Assembly: GCA_017436225.1 (NCBI GenBank)
Contig: JAFSDM010000016.1
Location: forward strand, 1-58,518
DNA: 58,518 nucleotides
DNA from: Clostridia bacterium
Lineage (GTDB): Bacteria; Bacillota; Clostridia; Oscillospirales; Acutalibacteraceae
Reading direction: 5' to 3'
In this document: piece after piece, positions 25,702 to 34,064 of the stretch
How positions within the stretch are numbered: position 1 is the first letter of the stretch
Layout: every line of letters begins with the position of its first letter
Notes under the pieces: generated by a model
The model's database searches: none
Told to the model about the DNA's origin: nothing
Seen by the model: only the letters and a program-made list of their open reading frames with translations
Translations under genes and position numbers: made by a program

Positions 25702-28092
25702 GTGAAAGTTTCGTTAGAACATCTTAAATCTTATGTAGAAATTAATGTATCTGCCGAAGAGCTTTGCGACCGTATGGTTATGGCAGGCTTCGAGGTTGAA
25801 GAAGCAATCAACACCGCCGAAACAATGAAAAACGTTGTTGTTGGTAAAATTTTAAAAATAACCCCCCACGAAAATTCTGACCACCTTCTAATATGTCAGA
25901 TAGACGTTGGAGCAGATGAGCCGGTACAAATCGTAACAGGCGCCGACAACGTTTTTGAAGGCGCATATGTCCCCGCCGCACTTAATAATTCCCTTCTTCC
26001 AAACGGTATGAATATTAAAAGCGGTAAGCTCAGGGGCGTTGCTTCAAACGGTATGCTTTGCAGCGGCGGCGAGCTTTGCATCACCGAGGAGGACTATAAA
26101 GGCGCCGGCGTAAACGGTATTCTCATTTTAAATGAAGAGTACGCACCAGGTACCGATATGCGTGAAGTTTTAGGCTTAAATGACTGGATAATAGATTTCA
26201 AAATTACCGCTAATCGCCCCGATTGTCAAAGCTTTTTGGGCATAGCAAGGGAAATTGGCGTAGTGCTTGGCACCGAGTTTAAGCTCCCCGTTCCCAGCTT
26301 TGAAACGGTTGGGGATGATATAAATAACTATATGCAGGTTGAGGTTAAAAACTTTGATATCTGCCCACGCTATATCGGTCGTTTTGTTAAGAATTTAAAA
26401 ATCGGTCCCTCGCCCGAGTGGATGAAACGCGCACTTAAAGCATCGGGTATGCGTTCAATAAATAACATTGTAGATATTACAAACTTTGTTATGCTTGAAA
26501 CAGGTCAACCACTCCACGCCTTTGATTATAGCGATATTAAAGGCTCCAAAATTATTGTTAGAAACGCTACTGAAGGCGAAAAAATCACAACCCTTGATGA
26601 TAAAGAGCACACCCTTTCTTCCGAAATGCTTGTTATTGCCGATGCTGAAAGTCCCTCCTGCCTTGCAGGTATTATGGGCGGTCTTAACAGCGAGATTAAG
26701 GATACTACAAAAAACCTTTTCTTAGAGTCGGCTAAATTCCGCCGCGACAGCGTTCGCCGCACCTCAAGAGCGGTTGGTGTTCGTACCGAGTCCTCCGCAA
26801 GATTTGAGCGTGGCACCGATATTATGAATACCGAATACGCTTCAAACCGCGCCTTACAGCTTATTTATGAGCTTGAGGCAGGTGAGATTGTAGATGGCGT
26901 TTTAGATGTTAATAACGGTCTTCCCGCCGAGCGTGAACTTATCGTAAGCGTTCAGAAAATCAATGCGCTTTTAGGTCTTAATATCCCCGCCGAAAAAATG
27001 GTAAGCATTTTAAACAGTCTTCATATTCCTACCACTATGATTGGCGATACCTTAAAATGCAAAATCCCATCCTTCCGTGATGATATTGAGTATATGGCAG
27101 ATATCGCCGAAGAGGTTATGCGAATTTACGGCTATGACCACATTGTCGGCACCCCCATTAACGCCGCAGTTTTAAGGGGCACCCTTACAAAGGAACGCGC
27201 AGTTGATGATAGCCTTAAGTCACTTCTCACCGCAAACGGTATGTATGAAATTGCAACCTATTCCTTCATTGGCTCTCACACCACAGAAATGTTGGATTTG
27301 CCCGAGGGTGACAGCCGCCTTAACTACATTAAAATTTTAAATCCCCTTGGTGATGAGTATTCGGTAATGCGCACACAGCTTGTAACCTCTATGCTTACCG
27401 TAATTTCTACTAATATGAACCGCAAAAATGCAGATGCAAGATTTTTTGAAATCTCTAAACGCTTTGTTCCAAAGGCACTTCCCTTAGTAGAGCAGCCAAA
27501 TGAGCTTAAAACTCTCGCGCTTGGCATTTACGGCGATGGTGAAGATTTCTACACCCTTAAAGGTCTTGTAGAGCAGGTTTTAAAAACCTTAAACACCACC
27601 GCTCATTTTGAAAGAGCCGATGAGCCTTATCTCCATCCCGGCAGAGCCGCAAAGGCGGTTGTGGGCGGCAAAACCGTTGCTGTATTCGGTGAGGTTCACC
27701 CAACCACTGCCGATAAGTTCGACTTAAATGCAAGGGCATATGTTGCTGAAATTTATTTAGATATGCTCAGCGAAAATGAAAATCCGCTTGTAATCTATTC
27801 ACCTCTGCCCAAGTTCCCCGCAGTTAGCCGCGACCTTGCGCTTCTTTGTAATTCTGAAACTCCCGTTGGCGATTTGCTTGATATAATCAAAAATGCGGGT
27901 GGAAAATTATTAGAAAACGTATCTATTTTCGATATTTATGAGGGCGCACAAATCCCCGAAGGTAAAAAGAGCGTAGCCTTTAATCTAACTCTTCGCTCGC
28001 CTGAGGCAACCCTTACCGATGAGCAGATAGAAACGGTTATGAACAGGGTTATTAAAAAGCTTGATGCCGCAGGCGCCGAGCTTCGCAGATAA
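25702..28092 (+). CDS. pheT: Phenylalanyl-tRNA synthetase beta subunit
   Basis: PheT is a 796-residue subunit that contributes tRNA binding and editing. It starts at GTG 25702 after agggggaga. Order: an N-terminal EMAP-like tRNA-binding domain (VVVGKILKITPHENSDHLLICQIDVG), the B3/B4 editing domain, B5, the degenerate catalytic-like domain, and the C-terminal ferredoxin-fold anticodon-binding domain (FPAVSRDLALLC...TLRSPEATLTDEQIE). All regions appear intact. Confidence 0.97.
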   Translation: MKVSLEHLKSYVEINVSAEELCDRMVMAGFEVEEAINTAETMKNVVVGKILKITPHENSDHLLICQIDVGADEPVQIVTGADNVFEGAYVPAALNNSLLPNGMNIKSGKLRGVASNGMLCSGGELCITEEDYKGAGVNGILILNEEYAPGTDMREVLGLNDWIIDFKITANRPDCQSFLGIAREIGVVLGTEFKLPVPSFETVGDDINNYMQVEVKNFDICPRYIGRFVKNLKIGPSPEWMKRALKASGMRSINNIVDITNFVMLETGQPLHAFDYSDIKGSKIIVRNATEGEKITTLDDKEHTLSSEMLVIADAESPSCLAGIMGGLNSEIKDTTKNLFLESAKFRRDSVRRTSRAVGVRTESSARFERGTDIMNTEYASNRALQLIYELEAGEIVDGVLDVNNGLPAERELIVSVQKINALLGLNIPAEKMVSILNSLHIPTTMIGDTLKCKIPSFRDDIEYMADIAEEVMRIYGYDHIVGTPINAAVLRGTLTKERAVDDSLKSLLTANGMYEIATYSFIGSHTTEMLDLPEGDSRLNYIKILNPLGDEYSVMRTQLVTSMLTVISTNMNRKNADARFFEISKRFVPKALPLVEQPNELKTLALGIYGDGEDFYTLKGLVEQVLKTLNTTAHFERADEPYLHPGRAAKAVVGGKTVAVFGEVHPTTADKFDLNARAYVAEIYLDMLSENENPLVIYSPLPKFPAVSRDLALLCNSETPVGDLLDIIKNAGGKLLENVSIFDIYEGAQIPEGKKSVAFNLTLRSPEATLTDEQIETVMNRVIKKLDAAGAELRR

Positions 28093-28138
28093 TATTTTAC
28101 CTAAAAAATTAATCTTTTATTAAATAATTTAAAAACAC

Positions 28139-28167
28139 TTGAAAAATATACTATTTTAGTATACAAT
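28139..28167 (+). promoter_or_regulatory. ireB promoter with palindrome in the spacer
   Basis: TTGAAA (28139-28144) and TACAAT (28162-28167) are separated by 17 bp. The inverted repeat tatacta-ttt-tagtata (28147-28163) nearly fills the spacer. It could be an operator, but could equally be chance in AT-rich DNA. Confidence 0.6.
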
Positions 28168-28194
28168 AGAATAAAAGAAATAAGGAGTGATTTT

Positions 28195-28437
28195 ATGGAT
28201 AGAACTATGACCTTTTCTCTCGGTAATGACCGCGAACGTGAAATACGTGAAATTTTGCTTACAGTTTATAACGCACTTAAGGAAAAAGGCTATAATCCTA
28301 TAAATCAAATGGTTGGTTATATTTTGTCTGAAGACCCAACCTATATCACAACCTACAATAACGCTAGAAATCTTATTCGTAGAATAGACCGTGATACTCT
28401 GCTTCAGACCTTGGTTAAGTATTATATGACCAACTAG
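28195..28437 (+). CDS. ireB: IreB family regulatory phosphoprotein (UPF0297)
   Basis: This 80-residue protein matches the IreB/DUF965 family along its length. Key segments are [44 protein letters not shown] and [22 protein letters not shown]. In Enterococcus, IreB is a substrate of the PASTA kinase IreK and counteracts intrinsic cephalosporin resistance. The ATG follows aaggagtgatttt. A conserved hypothetical gene follows 27 bp downstream. A PASTA protein in this window (13263-14936) is a pseudokinase, so an active kinase should be elsewhere. Confidence 0.95.
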   Translation: MDRTMTFSLGNDREREIREILLTVYNALKEKGYNPINQMVGYILSEDPTYITTYNNARNLIRRIDRDTLLQTLVKYYMTN

Positions 28438-28464
28438 TTACAAACAAAGAAAGGATGGCAATTT

Positions 28465-28749
28465 ATGGCCGAACAATTCCTTACCTATAAGGGTCGCCCA
28501 TTAGTTCGCGGCGGCAACACCATTTATTATGGTAATATGTCGGATGAATACGTTTGTGTTCTTCAAATTTTAACCGAAAAGGAAGAAAATGGTGAACAGG
28601 TGCCCGATAAAATTCAGGTACAGCTTTTAAAAACCGACCCCGAAATTCCAATTATGGAGCGTTTTGTTAAAAACGGTGAAAGGCGCGGTCTTTATGAGGC
28701 TATGGATATGGCAACTATCTGGCTTGAGCGCGCACTAAAGGATCAGTAA
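28465..28749 (+). CDS. Conserved hypothetical protein, likely co-transcribed with ireB
   Basis: The product is 94 residues, with gaaaggatggcaattt before the ATG. It begins MAEQFLTYKGRPLVRGGNTIYYGNMSDEYVCVLQIL, continues with a charged central part and ends EAMDMATIWLERALKDQ. It has no signal peptide, membrane helix or cysteine pattern. The compact alpha/beta-looking chain and the position after ireB suggest a conserved clostridial protein. The function is not recognised. A strong terminator follows at 28836. Confidence 0.75.
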   Translation: MAEQFLTYKGRPLVRGGNTIYYGNMSDEYVCVLQILTEKEENGEQVPDKIQVQLLKTDPEIPIMERFVKNGERRGLYEAMDMATIWLERALKDQ

Positions 28750-28835
28750 TTTTAAAAATTTAAAAATCGTTTAAAAAGCAATCTGACATAAAGGCTTCCC
28801 CCTGAGTGAAAGATGCCAAATAACCGCAATTTATT

Positions 28836-28868
28836 GGCTACACTTATGGGAGTAAGTGTAGCCTTTTT
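28836..28868 (+). terminator. Intrinsic terminator after ireB and the hypothetical gene
   Basis: An 11-bp perfect stem, ggctacactta (28836-28846) / taagtgtagcc (28853-28863), has loop tgggag and is followed by TTTTT. Confidence 0.92.
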
Positions 28869-28985
28869 CATTCGGCCGAAGACCGAATGAAAAAGGCAGA
28901 ATGAAGAATGCAAAATGCGGAATGCAGAATTTGGCCGTCCCCGGACGGGGAAGGGGGACCGCCGAACGGCGGTGGAAGGGGAGAA
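28861..28985. repeat. Cluster of REP-like hairpins
   Basis: Three palindromes follow each other: gcctttttcattcgg (28861-28875) / ccgaatgaaaaaggc (28883-28897), ccgtcc/ggacgg (28934-28947) and ccgccg/cggcgg (28959-28972). Between them are gaatg-rich short repeats. The first hairpin overlaps the terminator tail. A related ggccgtcc/ggacggcc palindrome is at 43540-43557. No gene was seen. Confidence 0.65.
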
Positions 28986-29026
28986 AACGAAATAATACCC
29001 TATTACAACCGGAAAGGAAAATAATT

Positions 29027-29281
29027 ATGGAAACAAGAGTAGCCGTAATGGGCATAATAGTAGAAAACACCGAATCGGTAGAGGCGCTTAACGCTCTGCT
29101 TCATCAGTACGGAAAGTTCATAATAGGCAGAATGGGTTTGCCCTACCGTGAAAAGAACATCAACATTGTATCAATCGCCATTGACGCCCCACAGGATGAA
29201 ATTTCATCGCTTTCGGGCAAAATCGGCAAGCTTGAAGGGGTAAGCGTTAAAACCGCCTACTCAAACGTGATTAGCAAATGA
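29027..29281 (+). CDS. TM1266-type iron-only hydrogenase system regulator
   Basis: This 84-residue small protein starts at ATG 29027 after ggaaaggaaa. It matches the ACT/NikR-like C-terminal fold family (TM1266) found next to [FeFe]-hydrogenase maturases: RVAVMGIIVENTESVEALNALL, YGKFIIGRMGLPYREKNINIVSI, then ISSLSGKIGKLEGVSVKT. It lacks a DNA-binding domain. Its stop overlaps the hydE start (ATGA), indicating co-translation with HydE. The regulatory role is by family context. Confidence 0.88.
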   Translation: METRVAVMGIIVENTESVEALNALLHQYGKFIIGRMGLPYREKNINIVSIAIDAPQDEISSLSGKIGKLEGVSVKTAYSNVISK

Positions 29282-30342
29282 AAAAAATTAAAAATCTTTT
29301 AGAAAAACTTAATAAAAATCGCAGCTTAACCCTTTTAGAGTATGAGCAGCTAATATCGGGATATTCTAAAGAGGCGGCAGAGTATGCCGCCGCACTTGCG
29401 GTAGAAAATCGCAAAAGGGTCTACGGCACCGATATTTACATTCGCGGACTTATAGAGGTAAGCAATGTCTGCAAAAATGATTGCTACTACTGTGGTATTC
29501 GTTGCTCAAACAAAAACTGCGACCGCTACCGCCTTACAAAGGAGGATATTTTGCTCTCGGCAAAGGAGGGCTACGCTTTAGGCTTTCGTACCTTTGTAAT
29601 GCAGGGCGGGGAGGACCCCCATTTTACCGATGAATTTTTGGTAGACGTTATATCAAGTCTTAAATCTCTTTACCCCGACTGCGCTATAACCTTGTCACTT
29701 GGGGAGCGAAGTCGAGAAAGCTACAAGGCTTTAAAAAATGCGGGAGCCGACCGCTATTTGCTGCGGCACGAAACCGCCGAAAAGGAGCATTACCAAAAAC
29801 TGCATCCTGAAAATATGTCGTATGACAACCGTATGGAGTGTCTTAAAAATTTAAAGGAGCTTGGCTTTCAGGTGGGTTGTGGCTTTATGGTTGGTTCGCC
29901 CTACCAAACGGTGCAAAATCTCGCTAAGGATTTAAAGTTTGTGGAAGAATTTGCGCCCGATATGTGCGGTATCGGACCCTACCTAACCCATAAGGATACC
30001 CCCTTTAACAATATGCCGTCGGGCAGTTTTGAGCTGACTCTTTATCTGCTTTCAATAATCCGACTAATCTCGCCCGAAATTCTGCTTCCCGCAACCACCG
30101 CCCTCGGAACAATCAATCCAAAGGGTAGGGAGCTTGGAATTTTGGCGGGCGCAAACGTTATAATGCCTAACCTCTCGCCAATGTCGGTCAGACAAAAATA
30201 TATGCTTTATGATAATAAGGCGTGCATTGGTGATGAAGCGGCAGAAAGCGTGAATAATCTTAAACGCAGTATGGAGGCTATCGGCTATACCGTTGTAACT
30301 TCCCGCGGCGACCGGTCCTTGACCGGATTTATTACGCCATAG
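29278..30342 (+). CDS. hydE: [FeFe]-hydrogenase H-cluster radical SAM maturase HydE
   Basis: HydE is a 354-residue radical SAM enzyme acting in assembly of the H-cluster 2Fe subcluster. The CX3CX2C motif lies in VCKNDCYYCGIRC (near residues 64-71). MQGGEDPHFTDEF, LSLGERS and GCGFMVGSPYQT are typical. The native-looking end is at about SRGD. The final residues RSLTGFITP and the TAG stop come from a family-A dispersed repeat (ccggtccttgaccgg...), so the repeat has extended the C-terminus slightly. It is co-transcribed with the TM1266-like gene, and hydG follows. Confidence 0.95.
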   Translation: MKKIKNLLEKLNKNRSLTLLEYEQLISGYSKEAAEYAAALAVENRKRVYGTDIYIRGLIEVSNVCKNDCYYCGIRCSNKNCDRYRLTKEDILLSAKEGYALGFRTFVMQGGEDPHFTDEFLVDVISSLKSLYPDCAITLSLGERSRESYKALKNAGADRYLLRHETAEKEHYQKLHPENMSYDNRMECLKNLKELGFQVGCGFMVGSPYQTVQNLAKDLKFVEEFAPDMCGIGPYLTHKDTPFNNMPSGSFELTLYLLSIIRLISPEILLPATTALGTINPKGRELGILAGANVIMPNLSPMSVRQKYMLYDNKACIGDEAAESVNNLKRSMEAIGYTVVTSRGDRSLTGFITP

Positions 30343-30435
30343 ATTTTATCAAACGGCTTTATCCCGTTCCGCGTCCATATAGATGATATTTTTAATTAAG
30401 AAGAAAAATGTAGGGGGCGGCGTCCTCGACGCCCC
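30311..30435. repeat. Family-A repeat and a gtaggg hairpin between hydE and hydG
   Basis: The family-A copy (30311-30378) has hairpin ccggt-ccttg-accgg and the ending cccgttccgcgtcca. It encodes the last HydE residues. A gtaggg-type hairpin (30410-30435, ggcgtc-ctc-gacgcc) follows before the hydG ribosome site. Confidence 0.7.
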
Positions 30436-30487
30436 GTTGTTCTACCGCAACCCCTTCAAACACAATCTTCAAAAGGAGTGTTTTAAT

Positions 30488-31936
30488 ATGTCAAATTATA
30501 ATCCAAAATCGTTAAAGGCAGAAGAATTTATCAGTGATGCCGAAATATTAGAAACCTTAAAATATGCTGAAGAAAACAAAAATAACATAGAGCTTATTGA
30601 CGCTCTTTTAGAAAAGGCAAGACCTAAAAAAACCGAGCAGGGTGTTACCTGTGCGGGTCTTACCCACCGTGAAGCATCGGTACTGCTCGCCTGTGAAATT
30701 CCCGAAAAAATAAAGGAAATGTACGCCCTTGCCGCAGAAATAAAGCAGGCGTTTTATGGCAACCGCATAGTAATGTTTGCGCCGCTTTATCTTTCAAACT
30801 ACTGTGTAAACGGTTGTACCTACTGCCCCTATCACTACCAAAACAAAAACATCTGCCGCAAAAAGCTGACTCAAGAGGAAGTCAAGGCAGAGGTTATAGC
30901 GCTTCAGGATATGGGTCATAAGCGACTCGCCATTGAAGCGGGTGAGGACCCCGTAAACAACCCCATTGAGTACATTTTAGAGTGTATCAAAACAATTTAC
31001 AGCATACATCACAAAAACGGTGACATTCGCCGCGTTAATGTAAACATAGCCGCAACAACAGTGGAAAACTACCGCAAGCTAAAGGATGCGGGAATCGGCA
31101 CCTACATTCTTTTCCAAGAAACATATCATAAAGAAAGCTATGAAAAGCTTCACCCAACAGGACCTAAGCATAACTATGCCTACCACACCGAAGCAATGGA
31201 CAGAGCTATGGAAGGCGGAATTGATGACGTTGGACTTGGCGTTTTGTTCGGTCTTGAGCTTTACAAGTACGAATTTGCAGGTCTTTTAATGCACGCCGAG
31301 CATTTAGAGGCGGTGCACGGCGTAGGACCTCACACCATCAGCGTTCCACGCCTTAAAAAAGCCGATGACATTGACCCCACCAAGTTCGACAACGGTATTT
31401 CGGATGAAATCTTTGAAAAAATCATTGCTTTAATTCGCATTGCAGTGCCATACACAGGTATGATTATCTCAACTCGTGAGAGCGAAGCGGTGCGCGGAAG
31501 AGCCTTAAATCTTGGTATTTCGCAAATCAGTGGCGCATCCAGAACTTCGGTTGGCGGCTACACCGAAGAAGAGCGCCCACACGATTCTGAGCAGTTTGAT
31601 GTTTCCGACCAACGCACCTTAGATGAGGTTGTTCGTTGGCTTATGGAGCTTGACCACATACCCTCTTTCTGTACCGCCTGCTACCGCGAGGGCAGAACGG
31701 GCGACCGCTTTATGCAGCTTTGCAAAACGGGTCAAATTCTTAACTGCTGTCACCCCAACGCCCTTATGACACTCACCGAGTATTTAATAGATTACGCCAG
31801 CGAGGAAACCAAAAAGGTTGGCTTTGCCCTTATCGAGCGTGAGCTTGCAAAAATTCCAAAGGAAAAGGTTCGCCAAATCGCAACAGATAATATCGAGCAA
31901 ATCAAAGCCTCCAACCGCCGCGACTTCCGCTTTTAA
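30488..31936 (+). CDS. hydG: [FeFe]-hydrogenase H-cluster radical SAM maturase HydG (tyrosine lyase)
   Basis: HydG cleaves tyrosine to supply CO and cyanide ligands for the H-cluster. The product is 482 residues from ATG 30488 after aaaggagtgtttt. The radical SAM motif CVNGCTYC lies near residues 106-113, followed by PYHYQNKNICRKKLTQEEV. EAGEDPVNNPIEYI, QETYHKESYEKLHP and the C-terminal second-cluster region (SFCTACYREGRTGDRFM...) are present. The protein ends RDFRF, and the TAA stop joins a family-B repeat at 31935. hydF lies beyond an inserted region. Confidence 0.96.
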   Translation: MSNYNPKSLKAEEFISDAEILETLKYAEENKNNIELIDALLEKARPKKTEQGVTCAGLTHREASVLLACEIPEKIKEMYALAAEIKQAFYGNRIVMFAPLYLSNYCVNGCTYCPYHYQNKNICRKKLTQEEVKAEVIALQDMGHKRLAIEAGEDPVNNPIEYILECIKTIYSIHHKNGDIRRVNVNIAATTVENYRKLKDAGIGTYILFQETYHKESYEKLHPTGPKHNYAYHTEAMDRAMEGGIDDVGLGVLFGLELYKYEFAGLLMHAEHLEAVHGVGPHTISVPRLKKADDIDPTKFDNGISDEIFEKIIALIRIAVPYTGMIISTRESEAVRGRALNLGISQISGASRTSVGGYTEEERPHDSEQFDVSDQRTLDEVVRWLMELDHIPSFCTACYREGRTGDRFMQLCKTGQILNCCHPNALMTLTEYLIDYASEETKKVGFALIERELAKIPKEKVRQIATDNIEQIKASNRRDFRF

Positions 31937-32140
31937 AACGCGTGGCGTTTTATCCAATTACGAATAGGGTTGCGGATACGGCTTAGCTTTCACCCCGCGT
32001 CCACATCGTTTGTAGTTTTAAGGCGGTTTTTAAATGCGTGGCGTTTTATAAGAAAGTTATGGGTTTAATGGTAGGGAACAACCTGTGTGTTGTTCCGCCA
32101 AAAATCTTATGGGTTTAATGGTAGGAACAGGTGTCCCGAC
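31935..32140. repeat. Single family-B repeat plus two gtaggg-type elements
   Basis: 31935-32050 is, in reverse orientation, a near-match to the 103-bp tandem unit at 51051-51447, with aaaacgc(g/a)(t)ggcg words at both ends. It is followed by two elements starting ttatgggtttaatggtagg (about 32055 and 32108); the first carries ggaacaac/gttgttcc. A similar atgggtttaatggta word is at about 23087. The hydG stop codon abuts the first repeat. Confidence 0.75.
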
Positions 32141-32172
32141 TGTCCGCAATCTGATAATTTTGCCGCAAGGCA

Positions 32173-32673
32173 TCATCCGCCGTTTATTATCAAGTCCATC
32201 TGTGACCAATCTATTGAGCCGTTATAAATATCGTGTTTTTTCTCTCGCGCCCCTGCGCGCGTATTCTTAAAATTATTTATATTATTATAATTATTATTTT
32301 GTGGTTGTTCGTTGGTTGCTCGTTGGTTGTTCGCTGGTTGTTTGTTGGTAAAAAAATAATTGCTGCTTTGCATTTCTGCCCATTTTAAAAGGGTTATAAC
32401 CGAATATTGGTTGGTTGTTTTAATTGAAATATCTCCCGTGCTTTTTAGTTTAGAAAGAGCCGTTCTTATACAACCTTCGGTTGTGCCAAGTTGTTCGGCA
32501 AGGGTTCTTCGCCCCGTTAAAACCTGACCCGCTTCAAGTGTTTCGTTTTTCCATTCGGTTTTTTTAAACGCCGCCTTGGTAAGCAAAAAAATGTAAAGTC
32601 TTAAAACATCAGGGTCGGAAAACCACCGCCAATAAACTATTTCGCGGGGGAGTTTTACAAATCCATCAGACAT
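32173..32673 (-). CDS. Phage-type replisome organizer/DnaD-like protein (lone remnant)
   Basis: The product is 166 residues; ATG 32673 follows aaaggtggtg. It begins MSDGFVKLPREIVYWRWFSD, then DVLRLYIFLLTKAAFKK and a winged-helix-like part (GRRTLAEQLGTTEGCIRTALSKLKSTGDISIKT). A Gln/Asn-rich linker and the tail DIYNGSIDWSQMDLIINGG complete it. This is the pattern of phage replication-initiation or replisome-organizer proteins of Firmicutes. It is a single gene, antisense and inserted between hydG and hydF, with no other phage genes. It is probably a relic or domesticated; low-complexity DNA (ggttgttcg repeats) encodes the linker. Confidence 0.7.
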   Translation of the reverse strand: MSDGFVKLPREIVYWRWFSDPDVLRLYIFLLTKAAFKKTEWKNETLEAGQVLTGRRTLAEQLGTTEGCIRTALSKLKSTGDISIKTTNQYSVITLLKWAEMQSSNYFFTNKQPANNQRATNEQPQNNNYNNINNFKNTRAGAREKKHDIYNGSIDWSQMDLIINGG

Positions 32674-32806
32674 ACTTTACACCACCTTTCATTGTTTTTA
32701 AAAATAATACTATAATTTTTAAAAACTTTCTCCCCCCTAAAATTCTTTATGAAAACGGAGAAATTCCATATTTTTTTATAAAAACAAAAAATCAAGGAGA
32801 TTACAA

Positions 32807-33988
32807 ATGAGTTTAAATAATGTTGTATCTGCTGAAAGACTTCACATAGGCTTTTTTGGGCTTCGCAATGTGGGTAAGTCAAGCCTTGTGAATGCCGTTA
32901 CAGGTCAAAAGCTTTCGCTTGTGTCACAGGTAAAGGGCACCACCACCGACCCCGTTTCAAAGGCGATGGAGCTGTTACCCTTAGGACCCGTAGTAATCAC
33001 CGACACCCCCGGTGTAGATGATGAGGGGGTTTTGGGCGAAATGCGTGTGGAGCGAGCAAAGCAAATTCTTTCTAAAATTCATATTGCGGTGCTTGTAACC
33101 GATGCCACCTCCCCCTTAACCGCTAAGGAGCTTGACCTTATTGACTCCTTTAAGGCAAAAAATATTCCCTTTATTATAGCCAAAAACAAGTGCGACCTGC
33201 TAAAGGAAATTCCCTCTGCAGAGCAAAATGAGATTTATGTTAGCGCGGAAAACGGTACAAATATAACCGAGCTAAAGGAAAAAATAGCGGCTCTTTCGGC
33301 TAATGCAAAGCAGGATAAAAAAATCCTTGCCGACATTGTAAAGGCGGGGGACAGGGTTGTTTTGGTAATCCCTATTGATGAATCGGCACCCAAGGGCAGA
33401 CTGATTTTGCCGCAGCAGCAAACCATAAGAGAGCTGCTTGAGATTGGCGCTATTACCGTGGTTGTAAAGCCAAGCGAGCTAAAGAGCGCTCTGGATGAAT
33501 TTAAAAACCCGCCAAAGCTTGTAATAACCGACTCCCAAGCCTTTGGCGCCGTTTCAAAAATAGTGCCTGAGAATATTCACCTAACCTCATTTTCCATACT
33601 TTTTGCCCGCTATAAGGGCGATTTGGAAATGCTTGTAGGCGGAGCCGCCGCCCTTGACAGATTAAAGGATGGCGATACTTTGCTTATTTCCGAGGGGTGT
33701 ACTCACCATCGCCAGTGCAAGGATATCGGCAGTGTAAAAATTCCCGGTTGGGTTAAAAAACACTCGGGAAAGGAGCTTAAGTTTGAGTTTACTTCGGGCG
33801 GGGAATTCCCAAGCGAGCTTTCAAAATACGCTTTGGTTATTCACTGCGGCGGCTGTATGCTTAATGAAAAGGAAATGCAAAGCCGCCTTAAAACCGCAAC
33901 CGATGGCGGCGTGCCCATTACCAATTACGGCACGGCAATTGCCCATATGCACGGAATTTTAAAGCGATCCATAGAACCGTTTAAATAG
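32807..33988 (+). CDS. hydF: [FeFe]-hydrogenase maturation GTPase HydF
   Basis: HydF is the GTPase scaffold on which the H-cluster subcluster is assembled before transfer to HydA. The 393-residue protein has GFFGLRNVGKSSLVNA (P-loop), TDTPGVDDEG and NKCD in the G domain (about 1-165), a middle dimerisation domain, and a C-terminal Fe-S domain. The last contains EGCTHHRQCKD and HCGGCMLNEKEM (near 346-350). ATG 32807 follows caaggagatta. The structural hydrogenase gene is not in this window. Confidence 0.95.
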   Translation: MSLNNVVSAERLHIGFFGLRNVGKSSLVNAVTGQKLSLVSQVKGTTTDPVSKAMELLPLGPVVITDTPGVDDEGVLGEMRVERAKQILSKIHIAVLVTDATSPLTAKELDLIDSFKAKNIPFIIAKNKCDLLKEIPSAEQNEIYVSAENGTNITELKEKIAALSANAKQDKKILADIVKAGDRVVLVIPIDESAPKGRLILPQQQTIRELLEIGAITVVVKPSELKSALDEFKNPPKLVITDSQAFGAVSKIVPENIHLTSFSILFARYKGDLEMLVGGAAALDRLKDGDTLLISEGCTHHRQCKDIGSVKIPGWVKKHSGKELKFEFTSGGEFPSELSKYALVIHCGGCMLNEKEMQSRLKTATDGGVPITNYGTAIAHMHGILKRSIEPFK

Positions 33989-34001
33989 GTATTTAAAAAT
34001 A

Positions 34002-34045
34002 AAAATCTGCAATAAAAATGCGAAATGCACTTTATTGCAGATTTT
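34002..34045. terminator. Bidirectional terminator between hydF and serS
   Basis: Perfect 15-bp arms, aaaatctgcaataaa (34002-34016) and tttattgcagatttt (34031-34045), with A/T-rich flanks on both sides serve the two convergent genes. Confidence 0.85.
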
Positions 34046-34064
34046 CTTTAATTTTATTGTTTTA

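Noticed and set aside
32173..32673. Prophage
   Set aside because: Only one phage-type gene is present. There is no integrase, capsid, terminase or att pair, so a prophage call is not supported.
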